From contig JAWVFL010000003.1 of NCBI GenBank assembly GCA_033856195.1, positions 1-58,068 of the forward strand: DNA of 58,068 nucleotides, in the 5' to 3' direction. Each line of letters opens with the position of its first letter. The stretch's first letter is position 1. The position numbers were made by a program, and so were the translations under genes. This stretch comes from VRUE01 sp033856195. GTDB lineage: Bacteria; Actinomycetota; Thermoleophilia; Solirubrobacterales; 70-9. Shown here in pieces: positions 16,966 to 26,862 of the stretch. The notes beneath the pieces are model-generated. The model was not told the DNA's origin and made no database searches. It worked only from the letters and a program-made list of their open reading frames with translations.

Positions 16966-17451
16966 CTAGAGGAAGGGCTTATAGGCCATGAAGAAGATCG
17001 TCACGACGACGATCAGCCCGGCGAGCGTGCCGACTTTGCCGATCCGATCCCCCAGCGCGGTGAACTCATCACTGAGCGCGTCGCCCGCCTTCAGGTCCCG
17101 TTCGGCCAGCGCCCGCGCCTGCTTCACCTTCGGCTGGAAGAACCCATGCTGGAGACCAAACAGCACGATGATCGCCAGGAAGCCAACGCTGATGAATGCA
17201 TCGCTCGTCTCCCAGGGACCGTCAACAAGCAGATAGATCCCGGCGAGCAGCAGCACAATCATCCCCGGGTTCACCAGGTAGCGATCGGTCTTTTGGATCC
17301 CGGCAAGGATCGCCGGCGTCGCCCGCGGAAACTGCGGCACGACTGAAAAGAAAAGCGCGTAGCCAAATGTCGGCCCGAACGCGAGCACGACCACCAGGAT
17401 GTGCAGGAAGAGCGCGAGCTTGTAGCCCGGATCAACGATCGTTGCCAACAT
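16966..17451 (-). CDS. Polytopic membrane protein, DUF2269-like
   Basis: About 161 residues with four predicted membrane helices: KLALFLHILVVVLAFGPTF, NPGMIVLLLAGIYLLVDG, AFISVGFLAIIVLFGLQHG and VGTLAGLIVVVTIFFMAY. A short basic loop (KVKQARALAERDLKAGD) joins the last two. The pattern of a helix starting LFLHIL and an integral-membrane body matches DUF2269-type proteins, whose function is unknown. I start at ATG 17451; an earlier GTG/ATG at 17496 would overlap prmA by 28 nt. Confidence 0.75.
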   Translation of the reverse strand: MLATIVDPGYKLALFLHILVVVLAFGPTFGYALFFSVVPQFPRATPAILAGIQKTDRYLVNPGMIVLLLAGIYLLVDGPWETSDAFISVGFLAIIVLFGLQHGFFQPKVKQARALAERDLKAGDALSDEFTALGDRIGKVGTLAGLIVVVTIFFMAYKPFL

Positions 17452-17468
17452 CGGCGGGAAGCCTACTG

Positions 17469-18344
17469 CTAGCCCCGGAGCAAGAGCGCGGCCCAATCCC
17501 CCTGCAAGCGCCGATCCGCCTCCGCCAGTCCGGCGGGCGCAAATGCGGCGGCGATCTCGTCCAGCTCGGTGGGCAGGAGGCCCGAGAGGATCAGGGTTGC
17601 GGGAGCCGGGGGAGGACTCGTCGGAGCAACAGCGGGGAGGCTCCGGCGAGCCCTCCCCCGGCTCCCGGAGCCGTCGAGTTGTTCGGCTATGACCCTGAGG
17701 ATCGGGGCGGTCATGTTGGCGACGGTGGTCGGGGCGAGTTCGGGAAGACTCTCGCGGAGATTGCAGTGCTCTGGCGTGATCGAGACGCCGTTGGCCTGAG
17801 CATTGGCGCTTGCAGCCTCGATCGAGGGCTTCTCATGGTCGTAGCCGCGAACCGGGTCCCAGCCGAGCTTTGCTGCGGCTATTGCCAGCACGCCGGAGCC
17901 AGTACCGAGATCGGTGAGTGCTCCGCGTGCCTCGCCGGCCTCGGCCAGCTCGAGCAGCAGTTCGAGGCAGAGGCGCGTGGTCGGGTGGGCGCCGGTGCCA
18001 AAAGCTTGGCCGGGGTCGACGACGAGATCGATCGTGCCTTCGCGGGGCTCCTCCCAGGACGGGCGCAGCCAGAGGCGCTCGCCGATGAGGAGCGGTTTGT
18101 GGAAGTCCTGCCAGCGATCGGCCCAGTCGTCGGGGACCTCGGTCGCGACCACCTCGACCAAGCCGTCGCCTGCCGCGACTTCGATCTCGCCAAGCTCGGG
18201 AAGCTCGCCCTCGCCGCCGTAGATCGCGTACTCGACGTAGTCGGGCCCGCGCTCCTCCTCGACGCCGTTGGGGGCCAACACGGTCAGCTCGGCGAGGACG
18301 ATCTCGGCCTGCTCGGGGGCACAGCGGACGGCGAGCCGGATCAA
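17469..18344 (-). CDS. prmA: Ribosomal protein L11 methyltransferase, with an in-frame palindromic insert
   Basis: A 291-residue SAM-dependent enzyme that methylates ribosomal protein L11. The signatures are DPGQAFGTGAHPTTRLCLELL (about 110-130, split by one Gly-rich turn), motif I DLGTGSGVLAIAAAKLG (145-161) and VANMTAPIL (208-216). Between residues about 224 and 249, where relatives have a short turn before LILSG, there is an insert encoded by repeat J (17601-17666). The frame stays open and the flanking strands are normal, so the protein is probably functional with an extended loop. The start overlaps the dnaJ stop (ATGA). Confidence 0.93.
   Translation of the reverse strand: MIRLAVRCAPEQAEIVLAELTVLAPNGVEEERGPDYVEYAIYGGEGELPELGEIEVAAGDGLVEVVATEVPDDWADRWQDFHKPLLIGERLWLRPSWEEPREGTIDLVVDPGQAFGTGAHPTTRLCLELLLELAEAGEARGALTDLGTGSGVLAIAAAKLGWDPVRGYDHEKPSIEAASANAQANGVSITPEHCNLRESLPELAPTTVANMTAPILRVIAEQLDGSGSRGRARRSLPAVAPTSPPPAPATLILSGLLPTELDEIAAAFAPAGLAEADRRLQGDWAALLLRG
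17601..17666. repeat. Nested palindrome J (core family 4) inside prmA
   Basis: Outer arms 17601-17620 and 17647-17666 pair over 20 bp with one mismatch. The inner segment 17622-17645 has CGGAG/CTCCG ends and is identical in 24 of 24 bases to the reverse complement of the element at 5414-5437. In prmA it is read in frame, in the opposite orientation to the copy at the trpB/trpA junction, giving an Arg/Ser/Pro/Ala-rich loop. Confidence 0.85.
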
Positions 18345-19012
18345 CCGAAAGCTCTGCGCATGCGGGAGAGGAAGCTCTCGTCGCCCTGCTCGGAGCGCAT
18401 GTTGCGCGGCTCCAGCGTCTCCTCGAGCTTCTCGGCCAGCTCGCGCTGCTCGTCGGAGAGGTCGCTGGGGACGATCACGTGGATGACGATGCGCAGGTCG
18501 CCAGGCGGGCCCCCGTTGGCCCCGGGCAGGCCATGGCCGCGCAGGGCGAACTGGGTTCCGTGCTGGATGCCGGACGGAAGCTCGATCTCGCGCTCGCCCT
18601 CGTGGCTGGGGATCTTCACACTGACTCCGAGCATGGCCTGCACCGCCGAGATCTCCACAGCGTGGACGAGGTCCTGACCGCGCATCGGCCCGCGGCGGAC
18701 CTCGAAGCCGAAGGCGCCGCCGAAGACCGCCTGGAAGATGTCCTCGACCGTGCCGAAGCCGGCGGCGCCGCCGGGAGGGAACCCACCCGAGCGCAGGCCG
18801 TCTTGGCCATAGCGGTCATAGATCTGACGCTGCTCGGGATCGGAGAGGACCTCGTAGGCCTCGGCCGCGGCCTTGAACTTCTTTTCGGCCTCGGGATCGT
18901 GGGCGTTGACGTCGGGGTGGAGCTCGCGGGCGAGTTTGCGGAACGACCGCTTCACCTCCGCATCGGAGGCGCCGTGCTCGACGCCGAGGACCTCGTAATA
19001 GTCGCGGGGCAT
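18341..19012 (-). CDS. dnaJ: DnaJ-type co-chaperone lacking the zinc-finger domain
   Basis: Only 223 residues against about 370 for classical DnaJ. The J domain (3-69) is intact with HPD at 32-34, followed by a short G/F region and a C-terminal beta domain (about 112-195, with IELPSGIQHGTQFALRGHGLP). There is no cysteine in the protein, so the four CxxCxGxG zinc motifs are entirely absent along with one beta domain. It should stimulate DnaK ATPase but bind substrates differently from full DnaJ. It sits directly after hrcA (3 nt), the place of the canonical heat-shock dnaJ, and overlaps prmA. Confidence 0.93.
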   Translation of the reverse strand: MPRDYYEVLGVEHGASDAEVKRSFRKLARELHPDVNAHDPEAEKKFKAAAEAYEVLSDPEQRQIYDRYGQDGLRSGGFPPGGAAGFGTVEDIFQAVFGGAFGFEVRRGPMRGQDLVHAVEISAVQAMLGVSVKIPSHEGEREIELPSGIQHGTQFALRGHGLPGANGGPPGDLRIVIHVIVPSDLSDEQRELAEKLEETLEPRNMRSEQGDESFLSRMRRAFG

Positions 19013-19015
19013 CAG

Positions 19016-20032
19016 CTAGCCGTCGTAGACCGTCTCGCAGTAGCGCGACAGCTCGCGGGCCGCTCCGCGTACCGAGGCGATCGCGGTTGCGTAGTCCATC
19101 CGCAGCGGGCCAACCACACCGACCGCGCCGAGATTGCGATGGGCGAGGCCATAGTTGGCGCCGACGACGCTGACCGAGCGCAGCTCTGGCCGGGGGTTCT
19201 CGCCGCCGATCCAGAGGAAGACCGAGCGCTGATCGAGAGTCGAGCGCAGCATGGCGAGCAGCATCGCCCGCTCCTCTAGCGCGGTCATCAGCATGTCGGC
19301 GCGGGGAAGGTCGGCGGAGTGGGCTTCGGAGAGAAGACGCGAGGCGCCCTCGGTGTAGAGGGTGTCCGCCGATTCCTCGTGCTCGAGCTCGGTGAAGGTG
19401 GCGCCGAGCGTGGCTACGAACTCCGCCTCCGCGGGCCCCAGCTCAGGATCGGCGAGGCGGCTGGCGATCATGCGAGCCCCGAGGCCCATCCCCGACAGAG
19501 ACTCGTTGAGGTAGCTCGAAGCCCACTCGACCAGGCCGGGATCGACCGGGCCGGAGAAGTCGAAGACGCGCTTGGCGACGGCGCCGTTGGAGGCGATCGC
19601 AACGGCCATCACGCGCTGCGGCTGCAGGCGCAGCACCTCGACTCGGTGAATCGTCGCATCAACAGTCTCAGACGGCGCCGTCACCAGCGCCATCAGATCG
19701 GTCACATGGGCCAGTGCGGTCGTCGTCTCTCGCATCGCCGCATCGATCTCGCGGCGCAGCTCGAGCGCGACCGCGCTCCCGGCGGGAGGGCCGCCCGCCG
19801 CCATCATTACGTCGACGTGTCGGCGATAGCCCGTCTCGGTAGGCACTCGTCCAGCAGACGTATGGGGATGCGTCAGATAGCCCGCAGCCTCCAGGGCCGC
19901 CAACTCCGCTCGGACAGTCGAAGCTCCCCACTCGACCTCAGATGCGATCTCCTTTGACGGCACAGGACGTCCGGACGCGAGGTACGCATCAACGACCAGC
20001 TTGAGGATCAACTCCTGTCGCGAGGAAAGCAT
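19016..20032 (-). CDS. hrcA: Heat-inducible transcription repressor HrcA
   Basis: About 338 residues. An N-terminal winged helix (MLSSRQELILKLVVDAYLASGRPVPSKEIA, then GASTVRAELAALEAAGYLTHPHTSAGRVPTETGYR over several elements) is followed by a GAF-like domain and the C-terminal segment VVGPLRMDYATAIASV. HrcA normally binds CIRCE operators and controls groE/dnaK operons. No CIRCE (TTAGCACTC-N9-GAGTGCTAA) is visible upstream here, so this hrcA-dnaJ pair may not be autoregulated through it. I choose ATG 20032 because GGAAAG precedes it; an ATG 12 nt earlier is also possible. Confidence 0.95.
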   Translation of the reverse strand: MLSSRQELILKLVVDAYLASGRPVPSKEIASEVEWGASTVRAELAALEAAGYLTHPHTSAGRVPTETGYRRHVDVMMAAGGPPAGSAVALELRREIDAAMRETTTALAHVTDLMALVTAPSETVDATIHRVEVLRLQPQRVMAVAIASNGAVAKRVFDFSGPVDPGLVEWASSYLNESLSGMGLGARMIASRLADPELGPAEAEFVATLGATFTELEHEESADTLYTEGASRLLSEAHSADLPRADMLMTALEERAMLLAMLRSTLDQRSVFLWIGGENPRPELRSVSVVGANYGLAHRNLGAVGVVGPLRMDYATAIASVRGAARELSRYCETVYDG

Positions 20033-20055
20033 CGGGCTTTCCATTCTAGGAGTCG

Positions 20056-20448
20056 CTAAAGCTGGACCTCAGCCTCCGCGTTGCGGATCGTCTGATTGTC
20101 GCCCTGCGCCGCCACGGTGTCGATCACGACCATGTCGCCCTCCGCGCTCTTCACAGTCCCGCTGACGACGATCTCGGTCTCCGGCGCGCCCATGCCGCGG
20201 AACTGGACGGAGAGGCGTTTGAGAGCGCGCGGGTCGCCACCAGCGACGGCGGCATTGGCTCGCGCGACCAAGCCCATCATGTAGAGCCCGTGCAGAATCG
20301 TGCCGGGCAGGCCCACGGCTTTGGCGAACTCGGGATCGATGTGGATCGGGTTGAAGTCGCCCGAAGCGCCCGCGTAGCGGTGCGTCAGGTACTTATCGGG
20401 CGTGACCTTCAGCTCTGGGATCGGGTCGCCGACGTTCAGGTCAGCCAT
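20056..20448 (-). CDS. MaoC-like dehydratase, catalytic subunit (HadB-like)
   Basis: A 130-residue hot-dog-fold hydratase. The hydratase-2 signature ASGDFNPIHIDPEFAKAVG carries the catalytic Asp and His, with HGLYMMGL after it. It lies 1-2 nt downstream of a second MaoC-type gene, an arrangement like the mycobacterial HadAB/HadBC 3-hydroxyacyl-ACP dehydratase pairs. The substrate (fatty acyl-ACP or acyl-CoA) cannot be told from sequence. Confidence 0.85.
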   Translation of the reverse strand: MADLNVGDPIPELKVTPDKYLTHRYAGASGDFNPIHIDPEFAKAVGLPGTILHGLYMMGLVARANAAVAGGDPRALKRLSVQFRGMGAPETEIVVSGTVKSAEGDMVVIDTVAAQGDNQTIRNAEAEVQL

Positions 20449-20449
20449 C

Positions 20450-20890
20450 TCAGACTCCTCTCACGATGCAGGTCCAGGTGCCCTTTACAACCTGGTCCCC
20501 GTTCTGGTTGACGGCATTGGTCTCGAAGATGTAGAAGCCCTTGCCGTCTTTCTCGGAGATGTCCAGGCACTTGGCCGCGGTGGTGATCTCGTCGCCCGAG
20601 CAGGCGGGCTCCTCCCACTCGAACTCCTGGCCGCCATGCACCATCGCGGCGAAGTTCATCCCCACCTCGGGGTCGAACATCGCCGGGCCAACGGCGGGCG
20701 AGCTGTAGACGACGGCGAACATCGGCGGCGCGACGACGTCCCGGAAGCCGGCTGCCTTAGCTGCCTCGCGGTCGAAATGCACCGGGTTCTCGATCCCGAG
20801 TACCCGCGCGTACTCGCCAATCTTCTCCTTGCCCACCTCATAAGTAGTAGCGGGCCATTCCTTCCCTATTGCCTCGGTCTTGACGCTCAT
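20450..20890 (-). CDS. MaoC-like dehydratase, N-terminal-type subunit (HadA-like)
   Basis: A 146-residue hot-dog protein of the FAS1-type dehydratase family. It shows YEVGKEKIGEYARVLGIENPVHFD and VVAPPMFAVVYSSPA, and the substrate-side segment MVHGGQEFEWEEPACSGDEI. It lacks the DxxxxH catalytic pair of its partner and so probably forms the structural, substrate-binding half of a heterodimer with the gene immediately downstream. First gene of this two-gene unit, with repeat E 62 nt upstream. Confidence 0.85.
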   Translation of the reverse strand: MSVKTEAIGKEWPATTYEVGKEKIGEYARVLGIENPVHFDREAAKAAGFRDVVAPPMFAVVYSSPAVGPAMFDPEVGMNFAAMVHGGQEFEWEEPACSGDEITTAAKCLDISEKDGKGFYIFETNAVNQNGDQVVKGTWTCIVRGV

Positions 20891-20952
20891 AGCCGCGGCA
20901 GTCTAGAGACGCTCCCCGGTCCTGGTCGGCTGGCCAGTTCACGCTTGGAGAA

Positions 20953-21063
20953 GGGGTGTCGGGTGCCCCTGCCGGCGGCTTGTACTTTTTCGGCAATTCC
21001 TTGCGGCGCCCGCAGCCAACTCTTCACCGAAAAAGTTGAGCCGGCAGGGGCACCCGACACCCC
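20953..21063. repeat. Nested palindrome E (core family 2) after lepA
   Basis: Perfect 24-bp outer arms (20953-20976, 21040-21063) and inner arms ACTTTTTCGG / CCGAAAAAGT (20984-20993, 21027-21036). The left core CGGCTTGTACTTTTTCGGCA is identical to element D at 7339-7358. The right arm ends 2 nt from the lepA stop codon. D and E have the same orientation relative to the gene they follow, with unrelated outer arms. Confidence 0.87.
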
Positions 21064-21065
21064 CC

Positions 21066-22859
<1,794 letters not shown>

Positions 22860-23061
22860 GGGGCGGAGGCGGAGTATGGCGAGTGGCGCGCGGGTCCAGT
22901 GGGACGAGGCGCTCGGTCGCGGGTCCTGTCGTCGGGGCGTGGTGCCCTTCTTGTGCTGCGCGCTGCTTCGGGGGCCGGGACCGCGCGCCCGACGGGATGA
23001 GGTCTTCCCCTTCGCAGCCTCCGCACGGCGAAGATCACCCCACCCGCGAAAGCGGCGTTGT

Positions 23062-25113
23062 CTAACGGGGACAGGACGACGAATCGAGGTATCCGGTCAA
23101 CCGAAGAACCGTCGTAGGAGGCTTATGCAGAACCACTGCCGCAGAGGGTCCTTCGGTCCAGGCGACCGATGGCAAATAGGAGGGCTTGCCAGGTTCGATG
23201 CGATCGCGAGAAGCGACCACGTAGTCGTAATCCCCCTCGTTGAGGAGACGGCGCCAGGACCGACAGGTCGTCGGGACTGTGAAGCCGCCGTGGGGTTGCT
23301 CGTTGCCGACGTAGTCGACTTCGTTGCTTAGGTCGCGGCCGTAGAGGGGGTACTGGCGGGTGCTGGTGGTGGCTATGCGGGCGTCGGTGATGCCCTGGGC
23401 CCACTTGAAGGCAGCGTTGAGGCCGGGCGTGGTGAAGCTGGGATCGGCGTAGCGGCTCTCCAGATAGTGGCGCTGGATCGGATAGCCGACGACCACAACG
23501 AGAAGTACGAAAGCCACACCAGCCGCGATCCATACCCGCTGTCCAACTCGACGGCTGACTTCGCCTTTGGTTCCGCTATCCGGAACTAAAGGCGAACTCA
23601 GCCCGAGTTGGGCGAGGGGGTTTCGCAGCAGTGGCGTTGTGGGGAGAAGAGCCAGGCCCAGTGCTAGGGCTGGGGCGAGGTAGCGGAGGCCGGACTCGAA
23701 GCCGCGGGGCATGCCGTCGGGGCCTGAGGCCGAGGTTGGGGCGATCAGCCAGGCGAGGGCCGTGGCGAGGCCGACGATGCCGGCGACTCGGAGCATCGGG
23801 TCTGCGCGGCGGCCCAAGCAGAGGACCAGACCGCCAGCGGCAAGGGCCAGAGCGAGTGGCCAGAAGACGGTGAGGCCATGGTGCAGACCCGGCAGGAACC
23901 AGTCCGACCAGACCGAGCCGTCGGTCAGGTAGCCGAGCACGCTGTGGTCTTCGCGTCCGCCCAGTGCCTGCTCGGGAGCCGGCAGGGTGATCGGTCCCAG
24001 GTGCTTGATCCACGGAAGCGGGTTGCCCGTGTGAGCCAGGTTGCGCAGGTACCAGTAGCCACCACCCGCGAGGGCGGCAAGCCCGGCAGCGGCAAGCGAC
24101 CGGAGCCTTGCACCGCCAGGCGCAAGAACGACCAACCCCGCCACGAGCACTCCCGCGGGCAGAAGGAAGTTGAGCTTCGTCCCGGCGGCGAGGCCGGCGG
24201 CCAAGCCGATCACCACGAAGGCTCCGGTCTTAAGACCCCTTCCCCCGTCAGTCCGAGAACTCCACGCGTTGAGGGCAATTGCAACAGCAGCAAGGAGGAA
24301 GAAGATTCCGACGATGTCGTTACGCGCCTCTCCGGCCTGGTCACTCAACGCGGGGATGCTCAGGGCAATCGCGGCTAGCGCAAGCGACCAAGGCGCAGCC
24401 CGGTACGGGCGCCCGATGCACCACGCCGCTGCCAAGCACCCGACGAACCACCCGAGGTTCAACAGGGGAGACAGAATGTCCCGGTCGAACGCAAGCATCC
24501 CCACCGCATGAAGCACTTCCGAGTTCACCGGGTAGAACCAGGCCAAAAACTGCGGCGCGATGAAGTGCAGCCCCCACGTATCGCCGCTCTCAAAGAACCC
24601 CGCCGCGAACGGCCCGTGGTACCAGGTTGAATCGAACCCGGTCATGCCCGTGTCCAACTTCGGCTTCACCTCCAGCCCGAACTTGACAACCGCGACCGCG
24701 GCTATCGCGAGGGCAATCAGCGTCGCGGGTGAGGGACGGTGGGGGGGTCCCTCCGCCTTGCTGGGTTTTTCGCCTCTAAGTTGCCGGCTCTCGCTGAGTG
24801 ATCTGTGCGAAAAACGGGACGCCGCTGCGCCGGAGGGACCCCCCCACCGTCCCCCCAGGCCCAACCGGAGCCCCAGGCCAATGGCGATCACAACAGCGAG
24901 ATAGGGCGCCGGTGTGAACCAGCCGAAAGTTCCGAGAAGCTCTGCCACCGAGAGCAGACCGGCTATCCCAAGCACCGCGGTCGACAGCTGCGCCCCGGCC
25001 CCTGACAGCTCCGGAGTCAACCTTTCCCGTGCTGTGGTTGCGCCGAGCCAGGCAAATCCAACGAGCGCCGCCAGCTCGACCGTCCCAAGCAGGTAACGCC
25101 CCACGCTGAGCAT
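23062..25113 (-). CDS. Polytopic membrane protein, GT-C glycosyltransferase-like, with two palindromic inserts
   Basis: A 683-residue protein with about 11-13 hydrophobic helices. After the second helix pair there is FDSTWYHGPFAAGFFESGDTW, resembling the acidic first-loop motif of GT-C enzymes that use polyprenyl-linked donors, and a soluble C-terminal part. I infer a membrane glycosyltransferase or related envelope protein, with no donor or acceptor known. Residues about 88-129 are encoded by repeat G and about 501-523 by hairpin K; both sit in loops between helices and keep the frame. It lies 1 nt from murJ, suggesting an envelope role. Confidence 0.7.
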   Translation of the reverse strand: MLSVGRYLLGTVELAALVGFAWLGATTARERLTPELSGAGAQLSTAVLGIAGLLSVAELLGTFGWFTPAPYLAVVIAIGLGLRLGLGGRWGGPSGAAASRFSHRSLSESRQLRGEKPSKAEGPPHRPSPATLIALAIAAVAVVKFGLEVKPKLDTGMTGFDSTWYHGPFAAGFFESGDTWGLHFIAPQFLAWFYPVNSEVLHAVGMLAFDRDILSPLLNLGWFVGCLAAAWCIGRPYRAAPWSLALAAIALSIPALSDQAGEARNDIVGIFFLLAAVAIALNAWSSRTDGGRGLKTGAFVVIGLAAGLAAGTKLNFLLPAGVLVAGLVVLAPGGARLRSLAAAGLAALAGGGYWYLRNLAHTGNPLPWIKHLGPITLPAPEQALGGREDHSVLGYLTDGSVWSDWFLPGLHHGLTVFWPLALALAAGGLVLCLGRRADPMLRVAGIVGLATALAWLIAPTSASGPDGMPRGFESGLRYLAPALALGLALLPTTPLLRNPLAQLGLSSPLVPDSGTKGEVSRRVGQRVWIAAGVAFVLLVVVVGYPIQRHYLESRYADPSFTTPGLNAAFKWAQGITDARIATTSTRQYPLYGRDLSNEVDYVGNEQPHGGFTVPTTCRSWRRLLNEGDYDYVVASRDRIEPGKPSYLPSVAWTEGPSAAVVLHKPPTTVLRLTGYLDSSSCPR
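23543..23610. repeat. Hairpin K inside the GT-C-like gene
   Basis: An imperfect inverted repeat with outer CAACTCG (23543-23549) / CGAGTTG (23604-23610) and inner TTCGCCTTTGGTTCCG paired with CGGAACTAAAGGCGAA around a CTATC loop. It is read in frame as a loop between hydrophobic segments (LVPDSGTKGEVSRR). It shares the long-stem design of the other elements but has no second copy of its core in the window. Confidence 0.65.
24733..24853. repeat. Nested palindrome G (core family 3) inside the GT-C-like gene
   Basis: Perfect 23-bp outer arms (24733-24755, 24831-24853) with inner GTTTTTCGC / GCGAAAAAC (24765-24773, 24807-24815). The core (about 58 nt) matches the reverse complement of the core at 57991-58052 at most positions, while the outer arms are unrelated. 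It is translated in frame as an Arg/Ser/Gly-rich loop between membrane helices 3 and 4 of the host protein. Confidence 0.87.
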
Positions 25114-26793
25114 CTAGCGCCGCCGCAGGAGCCTGGTGATCTGCTCGAGCTCCGCGATTCGGAGCAGCCTTGCCGCTCCCAGATAGGTGAGCCCCCCCAG
25201 TCCGAGGCCCGTGCCGAGCGAGACGATCTGGCCTGCGAGACCCCGGCCGAGGGCGTTGTCGAGCAGGTCCCAGACGCCGAAGGAGACCGCCGCCAGGGCG
25301 GCCGCCGCGATCGTGATCTTGGTCGCGGTTTCCATCAGGCGGCGCAGCTCGAGGCCGCCGAACTCGTGGCGCAGGACCACCGCCTGAGCGACCACGGCAG
25401 CAGTCGTACCGATCCCCGTGCCGGCGACGATGCCGCCCGTGCCGAAGGGCTTGTAGAGCAGGAGTGCGGCAAGGGCTGAGACGACGAGGTCGAGAGCGGC
25501 AAGCCCGGTCGCCATCCAGGGTCGTTGCAGGCTGAAGAAGGTGCGGGTCTGCAGCAGGTAGAGGCCGTTGGTCGGCAGCGAGAAGGAGAACCAGAAGAGG
25601 GCGGTGGCGACCAGGACGGTCTGCTCGGGAGTGAACTCGCCGCGCTGGTAGACGAGCCGGATCATCGGCTCGGAGAGGACCAGGACGGCCGCCGCCGCCG
25701 GCACCAGGACGAAGAGGATCTGGCGCATGCCGTTGGCCATCGTCGCCCGCAGGTTCTCGAACTCACCGCGGGAGGCGAAACGGGCGAGGGTCGGGAAGAG
25801 GACCGTCGCGATCGCCACCGAGAAGATGCCCTGGGGCAGCTGGTAGATGCGGAAGGCCTTGTCGATCGCCGCCGGCGACTGCTCGCTGACGAAGCTGCCG
25901 AAGAAGCTGTTGATCAGCAGGTTGAAGTTGATCAGGCCGAGACTGATCGTCACCGGCAGCATCAGCAGCAGCACCCGCCGCACGTCGGGGTTGCGCCACT
26001 CGAAGCTCCACTCGAACTTGAACGGCGTGTTGCGCAGGTCGAAGGTCGGGATCAGCAGCTGGACGAGGGTGCCGATCAGGATCCCGATCGCGTAGGCGTA
26101 GATCCGGTCCTGCCCCTCGAACATCGGCGCCACGACGATGACCACGGCGATGATCGTCAGGTTCCAGAAGAGTGGCGAGATCGCAAAGGCGCCGAAGCGG
26201 TCGTAGCTGTTGAGGATGCCGACGACGACGCCGCTGACCCCGAGCAGGATCAGGATCGGGAAGAGGACCTGCGAGAGGGTGATCGTGAGATCGAGGATCT
26301 CGCCCTCGAAGCCGGGCGCGAAGAGCGGCATGACGAACGACGCCGTGAGCACGAAGAGCGCCGTGATCGCACCGAGCACGAGGGTGACGAGCAGCAGCAG
26401 GGTCGAGGCGAGGCGGAAGGCCTCGCGGTAGTTCTTGCGCTCGAGCTGCTCGGTGAAGATCGGCACGAAGGCGGGTTGCAGGGCAGCGTCGGCGAAGAGC
26501 GCGCGAACCAGGTTGGGCACCTGGAAGGCGATCGTGAAGGCCGACATCGGGCCGTAGACGCCGTAGTAGGAGGCGGCGACAATCTCGCGGCCGAGGCCGG
26601 CGACACGGGAGGCGGCAGTGGCGATCGAGAAGAACGCGGTCGAGCGCGCGATGCGGCCGGCCTGGCGGCCCGGAGACGGGTTGGCCCCCGGTTCCTCGCC
26701 CGGCGCGAAGGCCTCCGCCTCGCGCACGGCAGCGTCGCCTGCAAGCGCTTCTGCGTCGGGGTCGGGACTGTCGGGTGCCTTGGGCGTCTCCAA
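25114..26793 (-). CDS. murJ: Lipid II flippase MurJ
   Basis: A 559-residue MVIN/MurJ transporter that flips lipid II for peptidoglycan synthesis. After a 45-residue acidic, Pro-rich N-terminus come about 14 helices, with conserved STAFFSIATAASRVAGLGREIVAASYYG, VPNLVRALFADAALQPAFVPIF and QLPQGIFSVAIATVLFPTLAR spread over helices 1-2 and 7-9. Its start lies 69 nt from rpsT, which is divergent; TATAGT at 26810-26815 could be a -10 for rpsT. Confidence 0.95.
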   Translation of the reverse strand: METPKAPDSPDPDAEALAGDAAVREAEAFAPGEEPGANPSPGRQAGRIARSTAFFSIATAASRVAGLGREIVAASYYGVYGPMSAFTIAFQVPNLVRALFADAALQPAFVPIFTEQLERKNYREAFRLASTLLLLVTLVLGAITALFVLTASFVMPLFAPGFEGEILDLTITLSQVLFPILILLGVSGVVVGILNSYDRFGAFAISPLFWNLTIIAVVIVVAPMFEGQDRIYAYAIGILIGTLVQLLIPTFDLRNTPFKFEWSFEWRNPDVRRVLLLMLPVTISLGLINFNLLINSFFGSFVSEQSPAAIDKAFRIYQLPQGIFSVAIATVLFPTLARFASRGEFENLRATMANGMRQILFVLVPAAAAVLVLSEPMIRLVYQRGEFTPEQTVLVATALFWFSFSLPTNGLYLLQTRTFFSLQRPWMATGLAALDLVVSALAALLLYKPFGTGGIVAGTGIGTTAAVVAQAVVLRHEFGGLELRRLMETATKITIAAAALAAVSFGVWDLLDNALGRGLAGQIVSLGTGLGLGGLTYLGAARLLRIAELEQITRLLRRR

Positions 26794-26862
26794 GCTTGGT
26801 CTCAGTCGCTATAGTCGGCGGCCGCCTGAAGGGGGCTCGGCGCCCGCGCAGGCACACGACTC

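Noticed and set aside
20033..20056. CIRCE operator upstream of hrcA
   Set aside because: Only 20 or so bases separate the genes, and no TTAGCACTC/GAGTGCTAA pair is present.
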